Below, one piece after another: positions 28,036-36,135 of a DNA stretch of 64,000 bases. The DNA lies in NCBI RefSeq assembly GCF_030816505.1, contig NZ_JAUSYB010000001.1:1674001-1738000 (forward strand), written 5' to 3'. Under the pieces are notes generated by a model. It had not been told where the DNA came from and did no database searches. It saw nothing but the letters and a program-made list of their open reading frames with translations. The position numbers and the translations under genes are program-made. The DNA is from Microbacterium sp. W4I20 (GTDB lineage: Bacteria; Actinomycetota; Actinomycetes; Actinomycetales; Microbacteriaceae). The stretch's first letter is position 1, and each line of letters begins with the position of its first letter.

Positions 28036-28937
28036 CGCCCACGCATGTGCGTACGCGCCGCCACGGTCTCATGCACGAGAGAGGCGGCGATGTCGATCGC
28101 CCGGACGACGTCGTCATCATGCGGATAGAGCAGGGAGCGTCCCACGACGAGCCCGCGCATTCCGGGGAGTGTGAGCGCGTGCTGCCACGAGGCGAACGTC
28201 TCGTCCTGGCCCGTCACCGGGTCTCCCCCGAGCAGCAGCGTCGGCATCGTCGCGGCTTCTGCAACGCGTTCCATGTCGGCGACCACCGGGAGCTTCAACC
28301 AGGTGTACGCGGAGGAATCCCCCAGACCCGCAGCGATGGCGATCGAGCGGATCACAGCATCCGTGGAGAGGTCGTTGACGAACCGGTCCCCGTTCCGCCG
28401 GCTCATGAACGGCTCGAGCATGATGGGCAGCTGCGCGGCGGCGGCGGCCGAGACCGCTGCGGCCGATCCCTCGAGCACCGAGGCGGTCCCGGCATCCTCC
28501 AGGTTGATGCGCAGGAGCAGCTTTCCCAGGTCGATCCCGTCGCGCACCAGCGCCGGCACGTCGTAGGCGGTGAACCTGTCGTCCATCTCGAACGCCGCAC
28601 CCTGCAGGCCACCGCGGTTCATCGAACCGACGACGACCTTGTCATCGAGCACGCCGAGCAGAGCGAGGTCCTCGATGATGTCGGGGGTGCCGAGGACGCC
28701 GTCGACGCCGGGTCGCTCGAGCGCGATCGCGAGACGCTCGAGCAGAGCCACTCGACTGCCCATCGCGAACCGGCGTGCGCCGACTCCCAGCGAGCCGCGC
28801 GCCGGGTGGTCGGCGGCGATGATGAAGAGGCGACCGTCGTCGCCGAGCAGCGCGCGCCGTCGTCGTTCGCGCAGCGTCTGCCCGACCAGGGCGGGATTCT
28901 CCGCCCGGATCCGTCGGATCTCCGCGATGTCAGGCAC
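28032..28937 (-). CDS. DeoC/LacD-like aldolase of the iol cluster (presumed IolJ function)
   Basis: The 301-residue (beta/alpha)8-barrel protein is of the kind found in actinobacterial inositol clusters, where it is thought to cleave 2-deoxy-5-keto-gluconate 6-phosphate to dihydroxyacetone phosphate and malonate semialdehyde. Visible motifs are FIIAADHPARG, VLGTPDIIEDLAL, KLLLRINLEDAG and TWLKLPVVADMERV, whose Lys is the likely Schiff-base residue. The start is GTG 28937 with GGAAAGG nine bases upstream and an 8-bp overlap with iolC; an ATG at 28979 is less likely. The role is inferred from family context rather than motif identity with IolJ. Confidence 0.82.
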   Translation of the reverse strand: MPDIAEIRRIRAENPALVGQTLRERRRRALLGDDGRLFIIAADHPARGSLGVGARRFAMGSRVALLERLAIALERPGVDGVLGTPDIIEDLALLGVLDDKVVVGSMNRGGLQGAAFEMDDRFTAYDVPALVRDGIDLGKLLLRINLEDAGTASVLEGSAAAVSAAAAAQLPIMLEPFMSRRNGDRFVNDLSTDAVIRSIAIAAGLGDSSAYTWLKLPVVADMERVAEAATMPTLLLGGDPVTGQDETFASWQHALTLPGMRGLVVGRSLLYPHDDDVVRAIDIAASLVHETVAARTHMRGR

Positions 28938-29901
28938 GCGCGACCGCCTTTCCGAGGAATTCCTCGACCTCAGCCGCATCCGGCATGGCTGTGGAGCACT
29001 CGCGTCTCCCGGCGACGATGGCGCCGGCCGCGTTGGCCCAGAGCATCGTCTGCTCCAGCCCCCACCCGGCCAGGAGACCGTGGCAGAGCGCACCCCCGAA
29101 CGCGTCGCCCGCGCCCAGACCGTTCACGACATCGACCGCGAACGGGGCGACCTCCACGCGTTCATCCTTCGTCTTGGCGAGCACACCCTTCGGGCCCTGC
29201 TTGACGATCGCGAGTTCGACGCCTCGCTCCAGCAGGGCGTCCGCTGCCCGATCAGGATCGGTCTCATCGACGGCGATCTCGCACTCCTCGCGGTTGCCGA
29301 CCGCCACGGTCACATGATCGAGCGCTCGAGCGACGTGTTCCCTCGCCACCTCCGCGCTCTCCCAGAACATCGGACGGTAGTCGAGGTCGAGCACCGTGAG
29401 CGGACGTCGGTCGCGCGCACGCCAGGCCGCGAAGTGCGCGGATCGACTGGGCTCTCGGCTCAATCCGGTGACGGTCGACCAGTACACGCGAGCGCCGATC
29501 ACCGCGTCGAGGTCGATCTCGTCGGCATGGATCACCAAGTCGGGTGCGATCGGGTCGCGGTAGAAGTAGAGGGGAAAGTGATCGGGCGGAAAGATCTCGC
29601 AGAATGTGACCGGAGTGTGCAGCTCAGGTACGACGTCGACGAAGCGGTCCGAGACACCCAGGCGCACAAGCTCGCGGCGCGCGTAGCTGCCGAACGGGTC
29701 GTCTCCGGTCCGGGTGATCAGCGCGGATGTGCGGCCGTATCTGGCGGCAGCGATCGCGACGTTGGTGGCCGAGCCTCCGAGGTATCTCCCGAAGCTCGTC
29801 ACGTCTTCCAGGCCCACGCCGTCTTGCAACGGATACAGATCCACGCCGATCCGCCCGATGGCGAGAACGTCGATCGACGACGCAGGTGGACTGGGGTTCA
29901 C
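28930..29901 (-). CDS. iolC: 5-dehydro-2-deoxygluconokinase
   Basis: The 323-residue PfkB-family kinase phosphorylates 2-deoxy-5-keto-D-gluconate. It has the N-terminal GGSATNVAIAAARYG motif and the C-terminal GAGDAF motif with the catalytic Asp. The start is GTG 29901, which has AGAGGA six to seven bases upstream. The upstream ATG at 29931 lies within the operator palindrome and has no ribosome-binding site. It is the first gene of the operon iolC-aldolase-iolB-iolD. Confidence 0.93.
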   Translation of the reverse strand: MNPSPPASSIDVLAIGRIGVDLYPLQDGVGLEDVTSFGRYLGGSATNVAIAAARYGRTSALITRTGDDPFGSYARRELVRLGVSDRFVDVVPELHTPVTFCEIFPPDHFPLYFYRDPIAPDLVIHADEIDLDAVIGARVYWSTVTGLSREPSRSAHFAAWRARDRRPLTVLDLDYRPMFWESAEVAREHVARALDHVTVAVGNREECEIAVDETDPDRAADALLERGVELAIVKQGPKGVLAKTKDERVEVAPFAVDVVNGLGAGDAFGGALCHGLLAGWGLEQTMLWANAAGAIVAGRRECSTAMPDAAEVEEFLGKAVARA

Positions 29902-29930
29902 GGGTGATCCTCTTCGATCAAGAGCCTTCA

Positions 29931-29976
29931 TTTGTTCTAACAAATAGAGACTAGAGCCTGAACACACGATTGGCAA
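29931..29976 (-). promoter_or_regulatory. iol operon promoter and TTTGTT-N2-AACAAA operator
   Basis: On the minus strand TTGCCA (29976-29971), a 17-bp spacer and TAGTCT (29953-29948) form a plausible promoter. The perfect inverted repeat TTTGTTCTAACAAA (29931-29944) overlaps the expected transcription start. Its core TGTTCTAACA differs by one base from the GntR-linked site at 21471-21480 and resembles known GntR-type iol operators, so the GntR at 21.5 kb may also control this operon. From about 29980 to 30184 I see only spacer, with a weak long-looped inverted repeat (CGACGTC...GACGTCG) behind the SDR gene. Confidence 0.6.
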
Positions 29977-30184
29977 TCGCGCACGCTCCGTCGGGTCAGG
30001 AGCGCGCGCACGCACCGAGGCTCGTCGGGGACGAAGGGAGTGGCGGCGGTCTATGACGCTGATCCGGGCGCTGAATGAGCCTGTCGGGTGCTGAGCCGAA
30101 GTCTGCGTGGTGAGAAATCGACGTCAACGACGGGTACACGGGTGGTGGGACGACCGGTAGCCGCCCCGGGTCGACGTCGTCGTG

Positions 30185-30943
30185 TCAGCGGCCCAGCCAT
30201 CCCCCGTCGACCGGCAGGGTGATCCCCGAGACATAGTCGGATGCCGGTGCGGCGAGGAACACCGCGGCCCCACCGATGTCGGATGCCGCGCCCCAGCGTC
30301 CCGCGGGGATGCGCTCGAGGATCGACCGCGAGCGCTCCGGGTCGTCCTGCAGCGCCTGGGTGTTGTCGGTCGCGATGTAGCCGGGGGCGATCGCGTTGAC
30401 CGTGACGCCGCGGGCCGCCCACTCGTTCGACAGTGCTTTGGTGAGACCGGCGATCGCGGACTTCGCGGCCGCATACCCGGGCACGTTGATGCCGCCCTGG
30501 AACGCGAGCAGGGAGGCCGTGAAGATGATCCTGCCTCGGCCGCGCTCCAGCATGCCCTGCGCGAGCGCCTGGGTGAAGGCGAACTGACTCGACAGGTCGA
30601 CCTGGATCACCTCGTCCCACCATTCGCTCGGATGCTCGGCGGCGGGGGCTCGACGGATCGTGCCCGCGTTGTTGACCAGGATGTCGACGGGCCGGTCACC
30701 GAGTCGAGCGCCGAGCGCTGCGACGGCGTCGGGGTCGGCGAAGTCGCAGGCGAAGGCCTCGAACGCGCGTCCGCGCGCGGCGACGGCATCCCCCACCGCG
30801 CTTCGCTCGGGATCGATGGACGCACTCACCGCGATGATGTCCGCGCCCGCGTCGGCGAGCGACTCGGCGATCGCGCGGCCGATGCCGCGGGATGCGCCCG
30901 TCACGACGGCGAGACGTCCGGTGAGGTCGAACGGGCCGCTCAT
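30185..30943 (-). CDS. kduD: SDR oxidoreductase, KduD-like (2-keto-3-deoxy sugar acid dehydrogenase)
   Basis: The 252-residue short-chain dehydrogenase has TGASRGIG at 15-22, NNAG at 91-94 and the triad Ser144, Tyr157, Lys161. The C-terminal part (IAPGYIATDNTQ, RIPAGRWGAASD, VDGGWLGR) is the signature of KduD, 2-dehydro-3-deoxy-D-gluconate 5-dehydrogenase. In this neighbourhood the same chemistry is needed on 2-keto-3-deoxy-L-fuconate, so it may serve the L-fucose pathway (inference). Its ATG overlaps the stop of the zinc dehydrogenase gene by 4 bp. Confidence 0.85.
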   Translation of the reverse strand: MSGPFDLTGRLAVVTGASRGIGRAIAESLADAGADIIAVSASIDPERSAVGDAVAARGRAFEAFACDFADPDAVAALGARLGDRPVDILVNNAGTIRRAPAAEHPSEWWDEVIQVDLSSQFAFTQALAQGMLERGRGRIIFTASLLAFQGGINVPGYAAAKSAIAGLTKALSNEWAARGVTVNAIAPGYIATDNTQALQDDPERSRSILERIPAGRWGAASDIGGAAVFLAAPASDYVSGITLPVDGGWLGR

Positions 30944-31962
30944 GCGCCGGCTCCGACGTCGACGAGGATCTTCAGCGCGTTCCCCTGCTCCAGATCGTCG
31001 AACGCCGACTGCACCTGCGAGAGCGGAACGACCTTGGTGATCAGCAGCTCTGTCGGGATCGCCCCCTCCGCGAGCAGTTCCACCGCCGTGTCGAAGTCGC
31101 GCCGCTCATAGACGCGGGCGCCGAGCAGACGCAGCTCGCGCCAGAACACCCGCTGCAGATCGATCGGCCGCGGAGTCGGATGGATCGCGACCACCACGAT
31201 CGTTCCGCGGACCTTCGCCAGCGACGTCGCTCCCCGCACCGCGGCCTCCGCGCCGGAGACCTCGAAGACGACGTCGGCCCCCGCACCCTCCGTCCACCGG
31301 TCCACCCAGGCATCCTGGTTCGTCACACGCGGGTCGAGCGTCTCGAAGCCGAGCTCGGCGATCTGCGCGCGTCGGGCGGGTGCCAGCTCGATCACCGCGA
31401 CCTCGGCACCGAAGTGGCGGGCGACGCTCGCGATGAGCAGTCCGATCGGCCCGCCGCCGATCACGACCACCTTGTCGCCAGGACCGAGTTCGGAGCGTCG
31501 CACGTCGTGCACGGCGACCGCTGTCGGCTCGGCCAGCGCGGCGATGTCGAGGGGCATGTCGTCGGGCAGGGGGATCAACCATTCGGCGCGCACGTTCCAG
31601 CGCTGCTGCAGCGACCCCGGGGAGTCGATCCCGACGAAGTCGAGGTTCTGGCAGATGTGCTGATGACCGGCGAGGCACGCGGGGCAGGTGCCGTCCCACT
31701 CCAGGGGCATGACCGTGACCCGGTCGCCGACCGCCCACCCTTCGACGTCCGCGCCGATCTGCTCGACGGTGCCGCTCATCTCGTGCCCGAAGACCAGAGG
31801 AGTCGTCACGCGCGCGTCCATCGATCCGTGGATGATGTGCATGTCGGTGCCGCAGAGGCCCGTGAAGGCGACGGCCAGCTGCACCTCTCCGGCGGCGGGA
31901 GCCTCGGTCGGCTGTTCTGCGACCTCGACCCGGCCCGACCCGATGTACGACACGCTCTGCAT
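30940..31962 (-). CDS. Zinc-dependent medium-chain alcohol/polyol dehydrogenase
   Basis: The 340-residue protein is an MDR-family sugar or polyol dehydrogenase. The catalytic zinc site is seen as CGTDMH and GHEMSG, and the NAD-binding motif as VVIGGGPIGLLIAS. In the structural-zinc loop, the usual first Cys is replaced by Asp (DGTCPACLAGHQHIC), leaving three Cys. The start at 31962 follows TAGGAG. It forms an operon with the KduD-like SDR and diverges from the aldo/keto reductase. A step in L-fucose or uronate oxidation is likely, but the substrate is unknown. Confidence 0.87.
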   Translation of the reverse strand: MQSVSYIGSGRVEVAEQPTEAPAAGEVQLAVAFTGLCGTDMHIIHGSMDARVTTPLVFGHEMSGTVEQIGADVEGWAVGDRVTVMPLEWDGTCPACLAGHQHICQNLDFVGIDSPGSLQQRWNVRAEWLIPLPDDMPLDIAALAEPTAVAVHDVRRSELGPGDKVVVIGGGPIGLLIASVARHFGAEVAVIELAPARRAQIAELGFETLDPRVTNQDAWVDRWTEGAGADVVFEVSGAEAAVRGATSLAKVRGTIVVVAIHPTPRPIDLQRVFWRELRLLGARVYERRDFDTAVELLAEGAIPTELLITKVVPLSQVQSAFDDLEQGNALKILVDVGAGA

Positions 31963-32020
31963 GGCAACTCCTACCGCAGTCAAAGATATGATGAATTCAC
32001 TGTAGCGCGAATGGAGAATC
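31963..32020. promoter_or_regulatory. Divergent promoter region of the dehydrogenase and AKR operons
   Basis: This 58-bp AT-richer gap must contain both promoters. TATGAT at 31987-31992 is a good -10 for the plus strand, though no clear -35 pairs with it. The palindrome TGAATTCA lies at 31991-31998. GGAGA five bases before 32021 is the AKR ribosome-binding site. Confidence 0.4.
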
Positions 32021-33010
32021 ATGAACGGTCGGCTTTCGCCCGAGCGGCTCGCACTCCCCCGGATCGGCCTCGGCGGCAGCGCCTTCGGCAACCTGTACCG
32101 GGTGACGAGCGACGAGGACTGCGCCGCGGCCATCGACGCGGCCTGGGATGCCGGCGTGCGCTACTTCGACACCGCGCCCCACTACGGACTCGGACTGTCC
32201 GAGCGTCGGCTGGGCGCCTTGCTCGCCGACCGGCCGCGGTCGGAGTGGATCCTGTCGACCAAGGTCGGCCGCCTCCTCGAGCCCTCCCCCGAGCACGCCG
32301 ACCGCCTGGACGACGACTTCGCGGTGCCCGCCACGCACCGTCGCGTCTGGGACTTCTCACGCGACGGGATCCTGCGCTCCCTCGAAGCGAGCCTCGAGCG
32401 ACTCGGCCTGGATCGGATCGACGTCGTGTATCTCCACGACCCCGACGATCACGGGGAGCAGGCCTCCACCGAGGCCGTCGACACCCTGATCGAGCTGAGG
32501 GATGAGGGCGTGATCCGGGCGATCGGAGCCGGGATGAACCAGTCGGCGATGCTGGCCGAGTTCGTGCGCCGGTGCGACATCGACGTGGTCATGCTCGCCG
32601 GCCGGTACACGCTGTTGGATCGCTCGGCGGAAGCGGATCTGCTCCCTCTCGCGCAAGAGCGCGGAGTGGCCGTCGTCGCCGCAGGCGTGTACAACTCCGG
32701 CCTGCTGAGCCGTGCACACGTGGACCCGGCTTCGCGGTTCGACTACCGGACGACGCCGGAGCATCTCGTTCGCCGCGCAACACGCCTCGCCGAGATCTGC
32801 CGCTCGCACGGAGTGACGCTGCCGGATGCCGCGGTGCACTTCCCCCTGCGGCATCCGGCGGTCGCATCGGTCGTGATCGGCGCGCGAGACAGGCGGCAGG
32901 TGGAGCAGGGCATCGAGCGGGCTTCGGTACCAATCCCGGAGAGCCTGTGGGACGAGATCGACGCCTCGCTCAGCGAGGAAAATCTCGCATCCGAGGACGA
33001 ATTCATTTGA
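32021..33010 (+). CDS. Aldo/keto reductase, L-fucose (D-threo-aldose) 1-dehydrogenase-like
   Basis: The 329-residue (beta/alpha)8 protein belongs to the AKR group that includes L-fucose/D-threo-aldose 1-dehydrogenase, which oxidises L-fucose to its 1,5-lactone. Motifs include RIGLGGSAFGNLYR at the N-terminus, YFDTAPHYGLGLSE with the catalytic Asp and Tyr, STKVGR with the catalytic Lys, and DVVYLHDPDDHG with the His. The alpha-L-fucosidase gene directly downstream and the L-fuconate dehydratase gene at 40 kb make L-fucose the best substrate guess. Confidence 0.85.
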   Translation: MNGRLSPERLALPRIGLGGSAFGNLYRVTSDEDCAAAIDAAWDAGVRYFDTAPHYGLGLSERRLGALLADRPRSEWILSTKVGRLLEPSPEHADRLDDDFAVPATHRRVWDFSRDGILRSLEASLERLGLDRIDVVYLHDPDDHGEQASTEAVDTLIELRDEGVIRAIGAGMNQSAMLAEFVRRCDIDVVMLAGRYTLLDRSAEADLLPLAQERGVAVVAAGVYNSGLLSRAHVDPASRFDYRTTPEHLVRRATRLAEICRSHGVTLPDAAVHFPLRHPAVASVVIGARDRRQVEQGIERASVPIPESLWDEIDASLSEENLASEDEFI

Positions 33011-33034
33011 TGATTACCGATAGAGTGTCATCAA
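33007..33034. promoter_or_regulatory. Inverted repeat TTGATGA-N14-TCATCAA
   Basis: A perfect 7-bp inverted repeat straddles the AKR stop codon and precedes the alpha-L-fucosidase gene by 37 bp. The 14-base loop and absence of a T-run argue against a strong terminator, so an operator or RNA-processing site is as likely. Confidence 0.45.
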
Positions 33035-33071
33035 CGCCGTTGTTGCACTGACCGCCGGGAGGAACCGCGCC

Positions 33072-35420
33072 GTGTCCGAAAGATCCGGGTTCTGGAGTTC
33101 ATCCGCTGCTCTCGATTGGGAGCACGGCCTCGTCGCGGGGACGGGCTCGCTCGGCGCCGTGCTGTCCGGCACCCCGGCACGGCATGTCGTGCACGTCTGT
33201 CACGAGGAGTTCTTCCTCCCCGTGAACTCGGCGATCCCCGCACCGCGCATCGGCGAGCGGATCGCCGACGTCCGCGCGGCGCTCCTCGCCGGGGACGCGG
33301 ATGCCGCGGCTGAGATCACCTCGGCTGCCGCCGCGCAGGACGGATTCGACGGGCGATTGATCTGGACCGACCCGTTCATCCCGGTCGGCGCGATCTCGTG
33401 GACGCCCGACGACCCGACCGAGGAATCGACCTACCGCAGGGTCGGCGACTTCACGACGGGTCGGGTCGCAGCGGAGTGGACCACCGCCGACGGAGAGCGG
33501 AGCAGCATCGCCCTGATCCCCGACCGCGCCGCGGGAACCCTGGCGCTCGAACTCTTCTCCACCCGCGGGGCGGCCGGTGTGCTGTCTCTCGACTTCGGTC
33601 CTGACGAGCGGATCGAGGGCGACTACCCCTCCACCGACTACGGCGTCTTCCTGGCCCCTTCCGAGCCCGTGTTCGAGGGCCGTCGGCTGACGGTCGACGT
33701 CGAGGTCGACGCGCAGGCACTGCCCCCGTTCGTCCGCGAGCATCCGCCGAGCCCGTCGCAGCCCACGGGCGCCCGACTCGAGGTGGATGTCTCCGACGAC
33801 CTCGACCCGCACCCCGTCGACGGCGGCGTGCACGTGCGGCTCCCGGCAGGTGTCGCCGTACGCCTGCCGATCCACGTCGAACTGTCCGGCGGTCGCGTCG
33901 AGCCGATGCCACAGGCCGATGCTTCGCACGCATCCCTGTTCGCCGCGACCTCGCTCGATCTGCACAGCGGCGTCGACGACGCCGTCTCCTACGACGACGT
34001 GCTCCTCGGGGCACGGACGGGTGACGCTGACCACGTGCTGGCCGCACTCGAACTCGCCTTCGCGTCGGGGCGGCACACGATCATCTCCTCTACCGGGGTG
34101 CTGCCGCCGACGCTGGTCGGCATCTGGCAGGGAACCCGTCGGCCCGCCTGGTCGGGCGACTGGACCCAGAACGGCAACGTGCAGCACGGTGGAGTGGCCT
34201 CGCTGGTCGCATCCGGCACCCCGGAGCTTTTCACCTCCTACCTGCGGGCGATCTTCCGTCACGTCGAGGACTACGTCGAGAACGCCGAGCGCGTGTTCGG
34301 CGCCGAGGGCTGGCTGCTCCCCGCCCGCTTCGACTCGCACGGCCGCAGCAATCACTTCGCCACTGCGTATCCCCACCTCTACTGGATGGTCGGTGGGGCG
34401 TGGGTGCTCCGGCTCGCGTGGGATCAGTTCAGCGCGACCGGCGACCTCGGGCTGCTGCGCGAGTACGCCTGGCCGCTCGCCCGGAACGTCATGGCGTTCG
34501 CGACGTCGGTCGCGTCCGCCGATGAGGCCGGAACCCTCCACCTCGCGCCGTCGTACTCCCCGGAGAACACCCCGGCCAATCGCACGAACCCGCTCGCGGT
34601 CGACGCGACCATGGACGTCGCCGCGTTCCGCGACGCCGCGCGGCTCAGCATCCGGATCGCCGAGCTGCTGGGCGAAGACGTCGATCGCACGGCCTGGGAG
34701 TCTTTCGCCGAACGTCTTCCGCCGTACCGCGTCGCCGACGACGGGACCTTCGCCGAATGGCTCGATCCGCGGTTCGACGAGCAGCTCGCGCACCGTCACG
34801 TCTCGCAGCTCTACCCGTTCTGGTACGAGCAGGATCCCGCGGCTGAGACGCCCGAACTCCGCGCGGCGGCGCTCGAGACGATCCGCCGGAAGCTGGACTG
34901 GCGGGACGAACGACCCTGGGCCGGACGGGACGGCCACCAGGAGATGGCGTTCGGTCTGGTCGGTCTGGGCCTCGCAGCCGCGCGGCTCGGGGATGCGGAC
35001 TCCGCGCTGCGGTGCGTCGAGTCCCTCGCCCGCGACTTCTGGCGCCCCAACGCCGTCTCCACGCACGACGGCGACTCGATCTTCAACGTCGACGCGAGCG
35101 GGGGGCTCCCCGCCGTCGTGATCGAGATGCTGATCCAGTCGCAGCCCGGATCGCTGACGATCCTCGCCGCGCTGCCCGCGTCATGGCCCTCCGGTTCGAT
35201 CCGCGGCGTGCGAGCGCGCGGCGGCGTCGTGATCGAGGAACTCACCTGGGATGCCGACGGCGCAACGCTCTCGCTCGCGCTCGTTCCCGGATCGGATGCC
35301 GCCCGCCAGGGCGATGTCGTGTCGGTGAGCGGCCTGGGCACCTCGCTCTCGGTCGATCTGTCGCGCGGACCGCGCACCGTCCGACTCGATCGCGCCCCCC
35401 AAGCGACTACAGACCACTGA
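33072..35420 (+). CDS. GH95-type alpha-L-fucosidase
   Basis: The 782-residue protein has the GH95 layout: N-terminal beta domain, (alpha/alpha)6 barrel and C-terminal beta domain. Landmarks are DWTQNGNVQHGG with Asn367 and Asn369, SYSPENTPAN with Glu498 (acid candidate), HRHVSQLYPFW, and SIFNVDASGG with Asp674. In characterised GH95 enzymes two Asn, one Glu and one Asp make the active site, and all four have counterparts. However, the usual QIDGNFGG around the Asp is NVDASGG here, so the subsite differs. No signal peptide is present. The start is GTG 33072 with GGAGG nine bases upstream. It should release L-fucose inside the cell for the neighbouring AKR. Confidence 0.88.
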   Translation: MSERSGFWSSSAALDWEHGLVAGTGSLGAVLSGTPARHVVHVCHEEFFLPVNSAIPAPRIGERIADVRAALLAGDADAAAEITSAAAAQDGFDGRLIWTDPFIPVGAISWTPDDPTEESTYRRVGDFTTGRVAAEWTTADGERSSIALIPDRAAGTLALELFSTRGAAGVLSLDFGPDERIEGDYPSTDYGVFLAPSEPVFEGRRLTVDVEVDAQALPPFVREHPPSPSQPTGARLEVDVSDDLDPHPVDGGVHVRLPAGVAVRLPIHVELSGGRVEPMPQADASHASLFAATSLDLHSGVDDAVSYDDVLLGARTGDADHVLAALELAFASGRHTIISSTGVLPPTLVGIWQGTRRPAWSGDWTQNGNVQHGGVASLVASGTPELFTSYLRAIFRHVEDYVENAERVFGAEGWLLPARFDSHGRSNHFATAYPHLYWMVGGAWVLRLAWDQFSATGDLGLLREYAWPLARNVMAFATSVASADEAGTLHLAPSYSPENTPANRTNPLAVDATMDVAAFRDAARLSIRIAELLGEDVDRTAWESFAERLPPYRVADDGTFAEWLDPRFDEQLAHRHVSQLYPFWYEQDPAAETPELRAAALETIRRKLDWRDERPWAGRDGHQEMAFGLVGLGLAAARLGDADSALRCVESLARDFWRPNAVSTHDGDSIFNVDASGGLPAVVIEMLIQSQPGSLTILAALPASWPSGSIRGVRARGGVVIEELTWDADGATLSLALVPGSDAARQGDVVSVSGLGTSLSVDLSRGPRTVRLDRAPQATTDH

Positions 35421-35436
35421 CACGAAAGCCGACACC

Positions 35437-36135
35437 ATGACGCAGAACAAGCAGGCCCTGATCGTCCGCGGAGGGTGGGATGGACACGAGCCGGTGCAGA
35501 CCACTGACTCGGTGATCCCGTTTCTCGAAGCGGAGGGATACCACGTCCGGGTCGAGGAGGGGACGGCCGTCTACGCCGACGCCGAGACCATGGCGGGCAT
35601 CGACCTCATCGTCCAGGTCAACACCATGAACACGATCGCCGACGACGAGCTCGCCGGGCTGATGGCCGCCGTCGTCGCCGGTACCGGACTGGCCGGATGG
35701 CACGGCGGCATCGCGGACTCCTACCGCAACAGCGCGGACTACCTGCAGCTGATCGGCGGGCAGTTCGCCCATCACGCCGCCGTGCCGAAGGACGAGCGCA
35801 CGGGCGAGCAGTCCGACCACTACCTCGACTTCACCGTGAACATCGTGCCCGAGCGGCGCGATCACCCGATCGTGTCGGGCATCGAGGACTTCTCCCTGCG
35901 CACGGAGCAGTACTGGGTGCTCTCCGACGCCTACAACGACGTGCTGGCGACGACCGAGATCGTGCACCGCGACTTCGACGCCTGGCACCACTCGTTCACG
36001 TCACCGGTGGTGTGGACGCGGCTGTGGGGTGCCGGCCGCGTCTTCGTCTGCACCGCCGGGCACAAGCTCGACGTGCTCGATGAGGCGCCGGTGCGCTCGA
36101 TCGTGGAGAGGGGGCTGCTGTGGGCCAGTCGCTGA
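35437..36135 (+). CDS. ThuA-like domain protein (paralogue 2)
   Basis: The 232-residue protein is a ThuA-like protein with core motifs ALIVRGGWDGHEP, GTGLAGWHGGIADSYRNS, SGIEDFSLRTEQYWV and SPVVWTRLWGAGRVFV. It is clearly paralogous to the ThuA-like protein at 57.5-58.2 kb, with nearly identical central motifs, and more distant from that at 16.2 kb. It lies 16 bp after the fucosidase gene, and its last 16 bp overlap the following Gfo/Idh gene. The biochemical role is unknown; partnership with that oxidoreductase is strongly suggested. Confidence 0.87.
   Translation: MTQNKQALIVRGGWDGHEPVQTTDSVIPFLEAEGYHVRVEEGTAVYADAETMAGIDLIVQVNTMNTIADDELAGLMAAVVAGTGLAGWHGGIADSYRNSADYLQLIGGQFAHHAAVPKDERTGEQSDHYLDFTVNIVPERRDHPIVSGIEDFSLRTEQYWVLSDAYNDVLATTEIVHRDFDAWHHSFTSPVVWTRLWGAGRVFVCTAGHKLDVLDEAPVRSIVERGLLWASR

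Noticed and set aside
29931..29933. ATG as start of iolC
   Set aside because: It lies inside the operator palindrome, next to the predicted transcription start and without a ribosome-binding site; GTG 29901 is better supported.
33099..35066. Long minus-strand frame opposite the GH95 gene
   Set aside because: No domain, no ribosome-binding site, and codon pattern typical of the reverse complement of a high-GC gene.
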